From positions 1-25,944 of IMG/VR virus record IMGVR_UViG_3300025276_000195: a stretch of 25,944 nt of DNA; one strand, 5' to 3'. A model generated the notes under the pieces. It did no database searches. It saw only the letters and a program-made list of their open reading frames with translations, and was not told the origin of the DNA. Below, piece by piece: positions 1 to 8,500 of the stretch. The DNA is from a virus. Numbering within the stretch: position 1 is the stretch's first letter; each line of letters begins with the position of its first letter. The position numbers and the translations under genes were made by a program.

Positions 1-2044
1 TTAAATCTTCATTTAACCTAACCTTTACCTTTTCATTATTAGTTTCATCAATAATTGATAATATGTCTTTAGAAATGCCTAAATCGTCCGGAAATTCAAT
101 AGAAACTATATTACAAAATTCAGATTCAATAGGATTTGCTGGATATCCAGCTTCTGAAAGTGATTTTATTTTTATTTCTACCGTTTCATTGGGTCTAATA
201 GCAATATCTAGTTGATTTATGTTAACTTGTTCTCCGTTTTCAGTATCTTGTTCTTTCCAATAATACCTACCAGTATCTATATCAAAATATCTTTCTCTTA
301 AAGGTGATTTCATTGATACCCAATTAGAATAAACTCCTTTTTGTGTATTTCCATCTGAATCTGTAAAGTCAAATTCTTGCAAATTGTTTGCAGCACCTCC
401 TTTTGTAAGATATCTATATTCAATCTTGAATTGAATTACGCTTTGTTCAGAACCATCTGTTGCAATTTTATTAGTAGGTAAAGGCCAAAACCCTCTAACT
501 CTATATTTTGCATTGGCACTTGAAGTTGTTTTATCTTCTGCCTTTGTTAGAATATCAGAAACTACCGAATTATAAAGTGATTCAGTTGCAGCTCTTTTTT
601 CTATCAATGTTGATAGTTGATTGGCATCAGAATCTCTTTCGATATCTGATTTATAATTCTTAGTAGAAATTCCTTGTCTTTTAGTAGAAATTGCTTTATC
701 TAAATCTCCTAATTCACTTTTTAATGATAATTTTTCTTTATTAAGTGATTTAATGTCTTCGTTAGATTGTCCATCCGTTGCGTGTTTGTTTATTTGAACA
801 ACTTTAAAGTCGTTCGATACAACTTGTGGAACATTAGGAACTACTGCTTTTGAAACCGGTGGTATATTCTCTTGTGTCATAGAAAATAAAACAGCACCGA
901 AATCTACTACTTTTTCTTGATAGTACGTATCTAAAGTTTTAATTGCACTATCGGTATCTTTTATTGTTAATTCATTAGAATAGAAACTAATTCCAGGGGA
1001 ATAGTTATCAGCCGGTCTATTTGAATCTGGATTTATAGGTTTTAAAAATACAGAAAGATATTCATTGAATCCAATACCAACCCTAATTTCTGGTGATATT
1101 GCTTCAACAGGATAAAAAGATAAATTATCAGCTCCTATATTAACTGAATCATAACCTTCTGCCAAAATAACAGAAACCGTAAATGTTTCAAAATCAATTC
1201 CAGTAATTTTATATCTTGTACTTTTATCATTTTTATTAACCAATAAAGAATCGCCAACTTTTATTTGTTGCGTTTCTAAGATACTAGAATTTTTATCGTT
1301 ATATGTTAATTTGTCTAATTGAAACTTTTGAGATTTTTTTGATGCAGTTACTCCATCAACTAATACATTTTCTGTTGATTCAAAAACTCTGAGTACAGAA
1401 AAATTACCATAAAATCTAGGTTCTACTGGTGGTAAATCTAATATATCGTCATCAATTGTATATAAAATAGCATTTGTATTTATGATGTCTAAAAAGTTTG
1501 CATAAGATAAATCTGGATTATTCTTGATTTGCAAATTGAAAATATTCAATTTTGCATCACTGTCCAAGTTTAAAATAAACTTTTGCATTTTAACCTTAGT
1601 CGTATCCGGATTTAGTTGTGCCGGAAAATTCAATCCAACATACAATAGAGGATTCAAGAAAGATTCAAAGAACCAATTACTTTTAGATTTAAACCCAGTA
1701 GGTGTTTGAACTGTTGTAATATCATCGGCACTTTTCTTTAGTGTAGATTTTACAATAGTTCTAAAAGTACCATCCGGTAACTGAACACTAGCATCTTTAT
1801 TATTCAATGCTGATATTTGAGTTATATTTTCATCTAGTCTTTCGATATCTTTTTTCAAAGCACCGAAACTTGGAATAGTTACTGTTTTGATATTGTCATT
1901 TGCAATATCTTCTAAAGTTAATGTTACTACATCTGCATCACTATTAACAACCGCTGAAAGTTTTGTTAAAATTTCGGTGTTGTTTCTTTGTAGTTTTATA
2001 AGATTGTCCACAATTGAACTTAAACTATTCTTTACGTCTGACAT
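1..2044 (-). CDS. Large phage baseplate/structural protein, C-terminus cut by window edge
   Basis: The frame opens at ATG 2044-2042 (MSDVKNSL...) and stays open for 681 codons to the left edge without a stop, so the C-terminus lies outside the window. The N-terminal ~100 residues look helical. Residues ~415-500 are charged and coiled-coil-like. Residues ~500-650 are beta-rich and resemble a fibronectin III-like domain, with segments such as YRVRGFWPLP and VEIKIKSLSEAGYP. Length and position at the end of a baseplate cluster suggest a peripheral baseplate or fibre-attachment protein. This is inference from architecture; I do not recognise a named family. An ATTAAATA promoter-like octamer at 2069-2076 supports this start, and there is no Shine-Dalgarno. 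The preceding gene ends at 2078, so the motif lies in the gap. Confidence 0.8.
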   Translation of the reverse strand, partial: MSDVKNSLSSIVDNLIKLQRNNTEILTKLSAVVNSDADVVTLTLEDIANDNIKTVTIPSFGALKKDIERLDENITQISALNNKDASVQLPDGTFRTIVKSTLKKSADDITTVQTPTGFKSKSNWFFESFLNPLLYVGLNFPAQLNPDTTKVKMQKFILNLDSDAKLNIFNLQIKNNPDLSYANFLDIINTNAILYTIDDDILDLPPVEPRFYGNFSVLRVFESTENVLVDGVTASKKSQKFQLDKLTYNDKNSSILETQQIKVGDSLLVNKNDKSTRYKITGIDFETFTVSVILAEGYDSVNIGADNLSFYPVEAISPEIRVGIGFNEYLSVFLKPINPDSNRPADNYSPGISFYSNELTIKDTDSAIKTLDTYYQEKVVDFGAVLFSMTQENIPPVSKAVVPNVPQVVSNDFKVVQINKHATDGQSNEDIKSLNKEKLSLKSELGDLDKAISTKRQGISTKNYKSDIERDSDANQLSTLIEKRAATESLYNSVVSDILTKAEDKTTSSANAKYRVRGFWPLPTNKIATDGSEQSVIQFKIEYRYLTKGGAANNLQEFDFTDSDGNTQKGVYSNWVSMKSPLRERYFDIDTGRYYWKEQDTENGEQVNINQLDIAIRPNETVEIKIKSLSEAGYPANPIESEFCNIVSIEFPDDLGISKDILSIIDETNNEKVKVRLNEDL

Positions 2045-2068
2045 ATCGGTTATTGTATTTTCTTTATG

Positions 2069-2076
2069 TATTTAAT
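2069..2076 (-). promoter_or_regulatory. Late-promoter-like octamer ATTAAATA
   Basis: On the minus strand the octamer ATTAAATA is followed by CATAAAG and lies 24 nt upstream of the ATG at 2044. It resembles the T4 late promoter core TATAAATA. The same octamer and similar spacing recur before other genes here. Confidence 0.5.
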
Positions 2077-2077
2077 A

Positions 2078-4171
2078 TTATCTTAAAATGTCAATTGTAA
2101 ATGAATACGTATTGGCATTTGTACAAATTATTTCAATTATAGGTTTTGTTCCTGATAACTCAACATTGTTTAATTTAGTGATTAGCCATTTGTATGCACC
2201 TAATTGTCTTTTATTTTTACTATCGGTATATATGTAAAGATTTTTGGCATCTGCTAGTGAAAATCCTTTATCAAAAACAATTCTAAAAACTTGTCCCGTT
2301 TTAAACTTTTCAACTGTATCATCTATGTTTATAATAACATCGTTGTTTATATTCAAACTTTCAGTCGAATCATTTTTAAAGTAATTCGTAAATTGACCTA
2401 AATTAATTATATTGTTATTAGCAGGGTTCGTTACTACGTTTGGAACCGTTCCATTATTGGCAGCATAATTCAAATTGTTTGAAACGTTATAACATACAGG
2501 AAAAAAATTATATTTTTGAACTACATTACTAAGTATTACTTTACCGGGGACAGATTTGTCTAATTTCAAACCAGCTCCTTGTACGAAAGGACTTAAATTG
2601 TAAGACAAATTGCTCGTTAATTCTCCAGCTGCAAGTTTGTTTAGTCTTGTACTATTATTTCTAATTAATTCTATTATAGTAGTAGGACTTTCTAAGGCGA
2701 TCAATGCATTTTGTACAGAAGTTTGTAATGTACTAATTTTTGCATTCAATTCATCAATAGTTGCTTGATTGAAATAAAACTTTTCTAAGTTATCTACTTT
2801 AGTATTTAAACCTAGTATTGAAAGTTCTTGTGTAACAAAATTTTCTGTTGCATCCTGTAATTGAACCATTGCATCTGAAAACAAATCCATTGAAAATGTT
2901 GAGTACTCATTTATACTTCTTTCCACCCCTACATTATCAGCACTTGTATCAAATTTTATATTTGTTTTTAATGAATATGCATTACCATTTAATTTAGTTA
3001 TTGCATTAGGTTTAAATTTAGAAAATGCTTTTAAATCTGAACCAGCACTTATAGTTTGTTTAAAGTCATCAATAAATAAAACACCATAAAGATTTCTTTT
3101 TACCAACGAACCGTCTGATACGTTGAATATATCATAGTAAAGTAATACGGTATTGAAAGAAAAGTTTTCAGCTTCTGCTGTTGCATTCAATTCTGAAATA
3201 GAACTTACACTTGTATTATTAGTTACTTTAGTATATTTTGAACTATCCCAATCAATGATTGCACCATCCATATTGGATAATTTAACATCGAATTTATTCG
3301 TAAAACCTAAATCAGTTGCAACTTTTATAGTAGTATTTGCTGTTGCACCAAATGTATTTTCTGTTGTATAATAATTTTGACCGGAAGTATCATTAGCATA
3401 ATATGCTTTGATTGACATTCTCGGGTCTGCGGCTGCAGTTCTACCTTCAATATCTTCTCCTGTTCCTCTCCATAATATGCCAGTGTTGTAATTAGTATCG
3501 GAAAGAGTATTGAACAAAACAGTAGGTGTATTTCCGTGTTCTGATGGCATATGTAAGTAAACTTGTGTATAAGCTTCTCCTCCTCTATTGACATTGTTAA
3601 TTAAATCAATATCACCTAAATATTTTACTACCCTGTTGTAGGTATCTTTACTTGAATCGGCAGTATTTTGTCCTTCTTCTACAAACATATTGGCAACATT
3701 CGAATCTACATTCAAAGTTGCATCATCAAATCTTATTGCACCTAAATCGGCCAACCATTTCCAAAATATTCTTTCTGTTACTGTTTGATTAGTACTTGTA
3801 TCGTATAAATTACCGATAGAATTTTGTTTATTAAGAACTATGTTTTCCCAGTTCAAAACGTAATTTTGAAAACTATTGGCTATATATGTATTTTGTTGTT
3901 GGTTTGCACCGAGTAAATCCGTAATAACAGAATTGCTACTCCAAGTTGTTGGTGTTCCGGTATTTGCTCTGTTTCCTAATGCTTGCCAAACTATATTATT
4001 AGAATTACTGCTTGGTTGATTAACCTCAGGTAAATCTAAAGCTGCAAATTTACTAAATGTAAATCTAACATTATCATCACTAAAAGTTTTTGCAATATCA
4101 TTTGCTGCACTGTTAAAAACATAAATTGTTCCACCTTGCGTGCGTAAAGGTCTTAATAGTGGTGTAGCCAT
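2078..4171 (-). CDS. Phage virion structural protein, 697 aa
   Basis: A 697-residue protein beginning MATPLLRPLRTQGGTIYVF. It is rich in Asn, Thr and Ser like many virion appendage proteins. I see no signal peptide and no catalytic motif. The first ~420 residues look mostly beta. Residues ~419-495 form a helical, coiled-coil-like stretch (DNLEKFY...IDELNAKIS), and the last ~200 residues are again beta-rich. This beta-coil-beta layout suits a trimeric baseplate-periphery protein, in the way T4 gp10/gp11 are, but no sequence relationship to them can be claimed. The gene follows a strong terminator (4209-4236) and has its own ATTAAATA promoter-like box at 4194-4201, so it probably starts a transcription unit with the next large structural gene. 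Confidence 0.8.
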   Translation of the reverse strand: MATPLLRPLRTQGGTIYVFNSAANDIAKTFSDDNVRFTFSKFAALDLPEVNQPSSNSNNIVWQALGNRANTGTPTTWSSNSVITDLLGANQQQNTYIANSFQNYVLNWENIVLNKQNSIGNLYDTSTNQTVTERIFWKWLADLGAIRFDDATLNVDSNVANMFVEEGQNTADSSKDTYNRVVKYLGDIDLINNVNRGGEAYTQVYLHMPSEHGNTPTVLFNTLSDTNYNTGILWRGTGEDIEGRTAAADPRMSIKAYYANDTSGQNYYTTENTFGATANTTIKVATDLGFTNKFDVKLSNMDGAIIDWDSSKYTKVTNNTSVSSISELNATAEAENFSFNTVLLYYDIFNVSDGSLVKRNLYGVLFIDDFKQTISAGSDLKAFSKFKPNAITKLNGNAYSLKTNIKFDTSADNVGVERSINEYSTFSMDLFSDAMVQLQDATENFVTQELSILGLNTKVDNLEKFYFNQATIDELNAKISTLQTSVQNALIALESPTTIIELIRNNSTRLNKLAAGELTSNLSYNLSPFVQGAGLKLDKSVPGKVILSNVVQKYNFFPVCYNVSNNLNYAANNGTVPNVVTNPANNNIINLGQFTNYFKNDSTESLNINNDVIINIDDTVEKFKTGQVFRIVFDKGFSLADAKNLYIYTDSKNKRQLGAYKWLITKLNNVELSGTKPIIEIICTNANTYSFTIDILR

Positions 4172-4193
4172 ATTATTTTATATTAGTTTTATT

Positions 4194-4201
4194 TATTTAA
4201 T
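4194..4201 (-). promoter_or_regulatory. Late-promoter-like octamer ATTAAATA
   Basis: ATTAAATA followed by AATAAAAC on the minus strand, 22 nt upstream of the ATG at 4171 and 7 nt past the terminator stem at 4209-4236. Placement directly after a terminator supports a promoter role. Confidence 0.55.
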
Positions 4202-4208
4202 CAAACAA

Positions 4209-4236
4209 AAAAACCTACTAATTGTAGTAGGTTTTT
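4209..4236 (-). terminator. Rho-independent terminator, 12-bp perfect stem
   Basis: AAAAACCTACTA (4209-4220), a 4-nt loop (4221-4224) and the exact complement TAGTAGGTTTTT (4225-4236). Read on the minus strand the hairpin ends in a run of seven U before G. It lies 71 nt past the stop of the 176-aa gene (4308) and just before the promoter-like box of the 697-aa gene, so it separates two units. The T-run on the plus strand makes it potentially bidirectional. Confidence 0.85.
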
Positions 4237-4253
4237 AAATTTAAAATTAGTTG

Positions 4254-4279
4254 TTTTTGTAAACTATATTTTACAAAAA
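4254..4279 (-). repeat. A/T-rich inverted repeat (second hairpin)
   Basis: TTTTTGTAAA (4254-4263) pairs with TTTACAAAAA (4270-4279) across a 6-nt loop. It lies between the stop of the 176-aa gene and the terminator. It lacks a clear U-run of its own, so it may be an mRNA 3'-end stabiliser or a weak helper hairpin for the terminator. Confidence 0.45.
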
Positions 4280-4307
4280 GTGTCATTAATGTAAAAAATA
4301 GCTTTAC

Positions 4308-4838
4308 TTAAATGCTATTAAGATATTTGATTGAATCTTTTAATCCTTTTATTCTTACATCTAAGTAATCATCTTCTTCTCCACCTGGAGCTGATTGTTT
4401 CCAATCCATATATACATCTACTATATCTTCAAATGCCATAATTGCTTTACCTAATTCAGTTCCTTTTATTGCTTTCATTGCTTTAGGAGATAATTTTTCT
4501 GAATACTGTCTACCAGTATCATCATAAAATGGATTTGTTATATCAACACCAGTGTTTCTATCAGCTCGAAATTCACCGTTTGATAAACTTTCATCAATAG
4601 ATTCTTCTTTTATATAGAATGTTTTTCCACTATGTAAATCAGCTATGTAATTTTTTAATTTATTATAAGTCCATTTTTTCTCCGTTTGCTTATTAGTAGG
4701 TGAATTATTATAAGACCTTTCATCTTTATTAAAATACTTTACCAGAATAGCGATAGCTTCTTCTCTATTCGTAGGTCTTTCCTTTTCAGGGTTATATGCA
4801 CTTTCGTTAATTTGTTCGAATTCGCTTAATCCTTTCAT
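4308..4838 (-). CDS. Possible capsid-targeted internal protein (T4 CTS-like N-terminus)
   Basis: A 176-residue, charged, mostly helical protein of no recognised family. Its N-terminus MKGLSEFEQINESA resembles the capsid-targeting sequence of T4 internal head proteins, which begin MKTYQEFI.EA and are cut by the prohead protease gp21 after (L/I)-x-E. Here I10-N11-E12 would be such a site, leaving a mature protein that starts at Ser13. The remainder contains a Lys/Asn/Tyr-rich part (residues ~30-75) and an acidic C-terminal half. Unlike its neighbours it looks soluble rather than fibrous. It is a single-gene unit: a promoter-like ATTAAATA lies at 4858-4865, and a hairpin plus terminator follow. 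Packaging into the head is inference from the N-terminal motif only. Confidence 0.75.
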   Translation of the reverse strand: MKGLSEFEQINESAYNPEKERPTNREEAIAILVKYFNKDERSYNNSPTNKQTEKKWTYNKLKNYIADLHSGKTFYIKEESIDESLSNGEFRADRNTGVDITNPFYDDTGRQYSEKLSPKAMKAIKGTELGKAIMAFEDIVDVYMDWKQSAPGGEEDDYLDVRIKGLKDSIKYLNSI

Positions 4839-4857
4839 TTTTATTTTTTATTTTATG

Positions 4858-4865
4858 TATTTAAT
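4858..4865 (-). promoter_or_regulatory. Late-promoter-like octamer ATTAAATA
   Basis: ATTAAATACATAAA on the minus strand, 19 nt upstream of the ATG at 4838. The same 14 bases occur before the start at 2044. It lies in a 127-bp gap (4839-4965), one of the two longest in the window. Confidence 0.5.
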
Positions 4866-4940
4866 ATTTTAAAACCTAATTAACAAATACAATATACGAA
4901 TAATATTCGACAATTGCAAGTGGTTTTAAAAATAGGTCGT

Positions 4941-4948
4941 TATTTATA
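4941..4948 (-). promoter_or_regulatory. Exact TATAAATA octamer in the gap, uncertain role
   Basis: An exact match to the T4 late promoter core on the minus strand, 102 nt upstream of the ATG at 4838. It would give an unusually long leader compared with the other candidates. The gap also holds a small imperfect palindrome (CGAATAATATTCG). It may be a second promoter or chance in AT-rich DNA. Confidence 0.3.
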
Positions 4949-4965
4949 ATCATTCTAAATAGTTA

Positions 4966-5487
4966 CTATCCTAATTCTACCCAAGCAGTTCCGTTCCAAC
5001 CTTTGAATTTAAGAACACCTACTGTATAATCGAAAACTATCATATTCTTTGTAGCTAAAGATGGCCCAAAAGCAGTAAGTTCAGCAGTTGTCATTCTCGG
5101 AACTTCTATTCCACTAAATCCAGTTGTACCAACAAAGTGTTTAGTTACAGCGGCAACAGTAATAAAAGTATCAATAATTTTAGAACCATCAGCACCTAAT
5201 TCTAAATAAGAACCATTTGTTGTTGCTTTAAAATCTCCATCTGTAATATTTATACTTCCGGTTTGAACTTCAATTCCATTATTATTACTTCCGGAAGTAG
5301 TAAGACCTTCTGTTTTAATAACATTGTTTGTACTAACACCAGTATTGTCAATCAATCCAGTTGTTGTATTGACAACACCTAAAATATTATTAATAGCATC
5401 CGTATTTATCTTAAAGTTATCATTCAGAGTTATTCTATCTGCTGATAATGAACTTGTGCCTTGTAATGTTGTAATAGTTATAGCCAT
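4966..5487 (-). CDS. Small virion appendage protein, 173 aa
   Basis: The protein begins MAITITTLQGTSSLSADRIT and continues with a segment (LNDNFKINTDAINNI) of a type common in short phage structural proteins, where an N-terminal anchor is followed by a repetitive beta-rich shaft. Residues ~40-110 are rich in Thr, Asn, Gly and Ile. The C-terminus (MIVFDYTVGVLKFKGWNGTAW) is a typical phage tail-fibre ending of the 'W-N-G-T-x-W' kind. I infer a minor fibre, collar or baseplate decoration protein. An exact TATAAATA lies 19 nt upstream, overlapping the stop of the 1155-aa gene. Confidence 0.8.
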   Translation of the reverse strand: MAITITTLQGTSSLSADRITLNDNFKINTDAINNILGVVNTTTGLIDNTGVSTNNVIKTEGLTTSGSNNNGIEVQTGSINITDGDFKATTNGSYLELGADGSKIIDTFITVAAVTKHFVGTTGFSGIEVPRMTTAELTAFGPSLATKNMIVFDYTVGVLKFKGWNGTAWVELG

Positions 5488-5505
5488 CTTTCTTATTTTT
5501 AATTT

Positions 5506-8500
5506 TTATTTATATGATTTTACTCTAATCAATCCGTTTTTTGTTATAGTTTTTTTATTTCCATTAGTATCTTCTAATTCTAAAGAAATATTGTATTCTC
5601 CTTCGTCTGTAAATAGATATACCATATATTTATTCAACCAACTAAATACCTCTTCTCCTGTTCCAACTTTCGTTATTTTCCATTTAGGATTTTTATATCC
5701 AGGCATCCACGAAATGTCGTAATTAAAATAAATTTGAGTAAACGGCTTTACATCTCGTTGATAATAAAGAACATCTAAACTATTCCAAGTTGCATTAGTT
5801 GTAATACTTCTTGCATATTTAGTCCCGTAAACCTTATTGTATTTAATGATATTGATTTCATTACTTGAATATATTTTCTTGAATGCCAATATTTTTTCAT
5901 CTTTGTAAGTTGCGGGTGCTGTTGCCCCTTGATAAGATTGTACGATATTAAACCCCCATTCATCAAACGGAGAATTCGTATTCAAATCTGTAGCTAATGC
6001 CGATAGTGTTTGAATACTAGATGGAATAGTATAAGATATATTATCAATAGTTATAGATTGATCTGTAGCTCCTGTTCCGCCTATTGCATAAAAATTATTG
6101 AATCCGTAAATATCAAAACTTGAACCAGAATCTCCAACAGCACCAAATCCATTTAATGGTGTGTTGTATTTTGAAATGTCGTTAATAGAAGCACTAGTAA
6201 AGAAATATCTTTTTGGTTTTTCTAATTTTTTAGATACTGCAATTATTTGATGAATAGTCGGGACTCCGTATTCTATTATTGGTCTATATTCATAAATAAA
6301 ACTTGATAAAATAGGATATCTAGTTTCATCCAAAGAACTTAATTGAAAAACAAGGTCTATGTATTGATTTCCTGTTATATTCAATTTATACCCATCGGCA
6401 GAAAACCCCGTTTTAGCAAATTTTTCTAATATGTTTCCAGCAGCATCTTTTATCGTAATATCATTTCCAGCAGCGGCTAAGAATAAATCTTTGATATAGA
6501 ACTTTGTATAAGTACTACTTAAATCATCCCAATATAAGTGGTCAACATCATCCCAAGTAACATTATCACCAATGTTTTTCCAAGTCTTTGAATTTATATC
6601 ACCTTTACTTCTTAGTATAGCATTTTGTTTTACCAGATTTTGATAAAATTCTACCCTGTCTATGCTATGCCATGCTAAAATAGCATCATCTGTATTTGTA
6701 TTAGGTAAGAAAGGCAATTCCCAAGAACTTCCCATTTCATCCCAAGTTAAATTTTCTAAGTCATCCCACTTAACATCACTTAAATCTTTTACTTTCCAAG
6801 CCGTAAAGTTAGGATTCTTTTGTTCAACTGTAATATGATTTATTTCAGTATTTTTACTATAAGAACCGTACATATCAAATAAAGTCATCTCAACTGTATA
6901 ATCTCCTGGATGAGGTAAATTAACTGCCCATTCTTTAAAATCGACTAGTGACCCCTTTACGGTACTTGACCAAAAAGGTGAAACAGAATTTGCTTTTTTG
7001 TAAATGTACCATTGCATTTCGTAGAAATTTGCATTGCCAAAATCATCCCAAGATACCCCACTATATGGATCAAATCCGGTTGCTCCACCACTAGTATATG
7101 CCGATGTTGGAAATCCGGATGCTGCTGAACCGGGAAAATTGAAATCGTTGTAGTTTCTTTTTTCATCTAAACTATTCCAAGTAACATTTGCATCAGACCA
7201 ATTAATATCAAAACTCGTATTTTTTAAAATTATAGGATATCCAACAGGAATATTTTCATTATTGTCTAATTCAGACAATTTAAAATCTCTATCAAAAAAG
7301 AATTGTAAATATGCTTTTGCATAAGTACTTGTTGGTTGAGCTCCGTTTAGATAGTCTTGAAAACTAAGTGTAGGTACTGTTCCAGCATATATTCCTTGTT
7401 CTACATAAGATGCTAAAACCGCACCAGTATTTTCTTTTTCAACAAAAAGTATTTTATTGTCATCTACTGTTATATAAAATTCATTGAAAGGTGCTCCTAA
7501 TTTAATAAGACCTTCGTATAATTTTAATGCATTTGTTTTGTTTGTACTTTTATAGTCAGCTATTATTTCAAAACCTACACCAGAAACACTATCAAATATT
7601 TTTAGTTTATTTCTAAAAAATGAATTAGTAAGAGTAAATTCTCGTACCTTTAAATTTGCTGAACCATCTAATAATAAGTCAGGACTTATTTTTACACCTA
7701 ACCATTGTAGTGGTCTCAAATCTTCTATGAATCCATATTTACGTGGAAATACTTCAAAAGTCGGATTTATATTTATATCTACATCATCAATCCTATTAAC
7801 TGAATTCCAATAATTCAATTCTACCTTTGTATAATATAGGGCTTCCCCTACAATATCAATTATTCTACTGTTTAGTGGTAAGAAATATTTTTTTAACTTG
7901 TCTTTAAGTGCATATAATTTAACTAAAATTTCATCAATTGTAAATTCAAAAGATTCTTTAGTTATAGGTAAACCGTCTTCATCGTATTTTCCAGTTTCTT
8001 CTGTAATTTGATAGTACATACCAAATTTATTAGTCTTTGAATATACCTTCGATGGAAACAAGTCAGACAATTCTTTTGTATTATTAGAATTCAATAATAC
8101 ACTTTCTATGTCAACCGGTCTTAGTTTTCCAAAATTTTCTGAATCTACTTTTACATTTTTCCAATATTCTTTTATAGTAACCGATTCATAACCGAAATAC
8201 TTAATTACATTAATAAGTGCTTTATATGAACCAAGATACGGAAAAATATTGTGAAATTCGAGTAAAAGTTCTTTTCTTTTTTTGTTAACAACTGCAAAAT
8301 CAATATCTTCTTCGTTTACATTCGTAGAGTCAAATATCAAGAAATCTTTATTATTCAAAGTATGTCCTAAAGTTTCTAACATCAAGGGCAATCTGGTATC
8401 TTCTGCTACCGTATCTATAAATAAAAATACTTCTCCTATTTGAACTTTAGTTGCACCCGTTTTAAAGTACATGTTTACTTTACCTACAAATGAATTTTCA

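Noticed and set aside
3325-3594. 89-aa minus-strand frame inside the 697-aa gene
   Set aside because: Out-of-frame shadow of the 697-aa gene, whose frame is continuous through the region.
5324-5722. 132-aa plus-strand open frame
   Set aside because: It straddles the ends of two well-supported minus-strand genes and resembles hydrophobic antisense noise.
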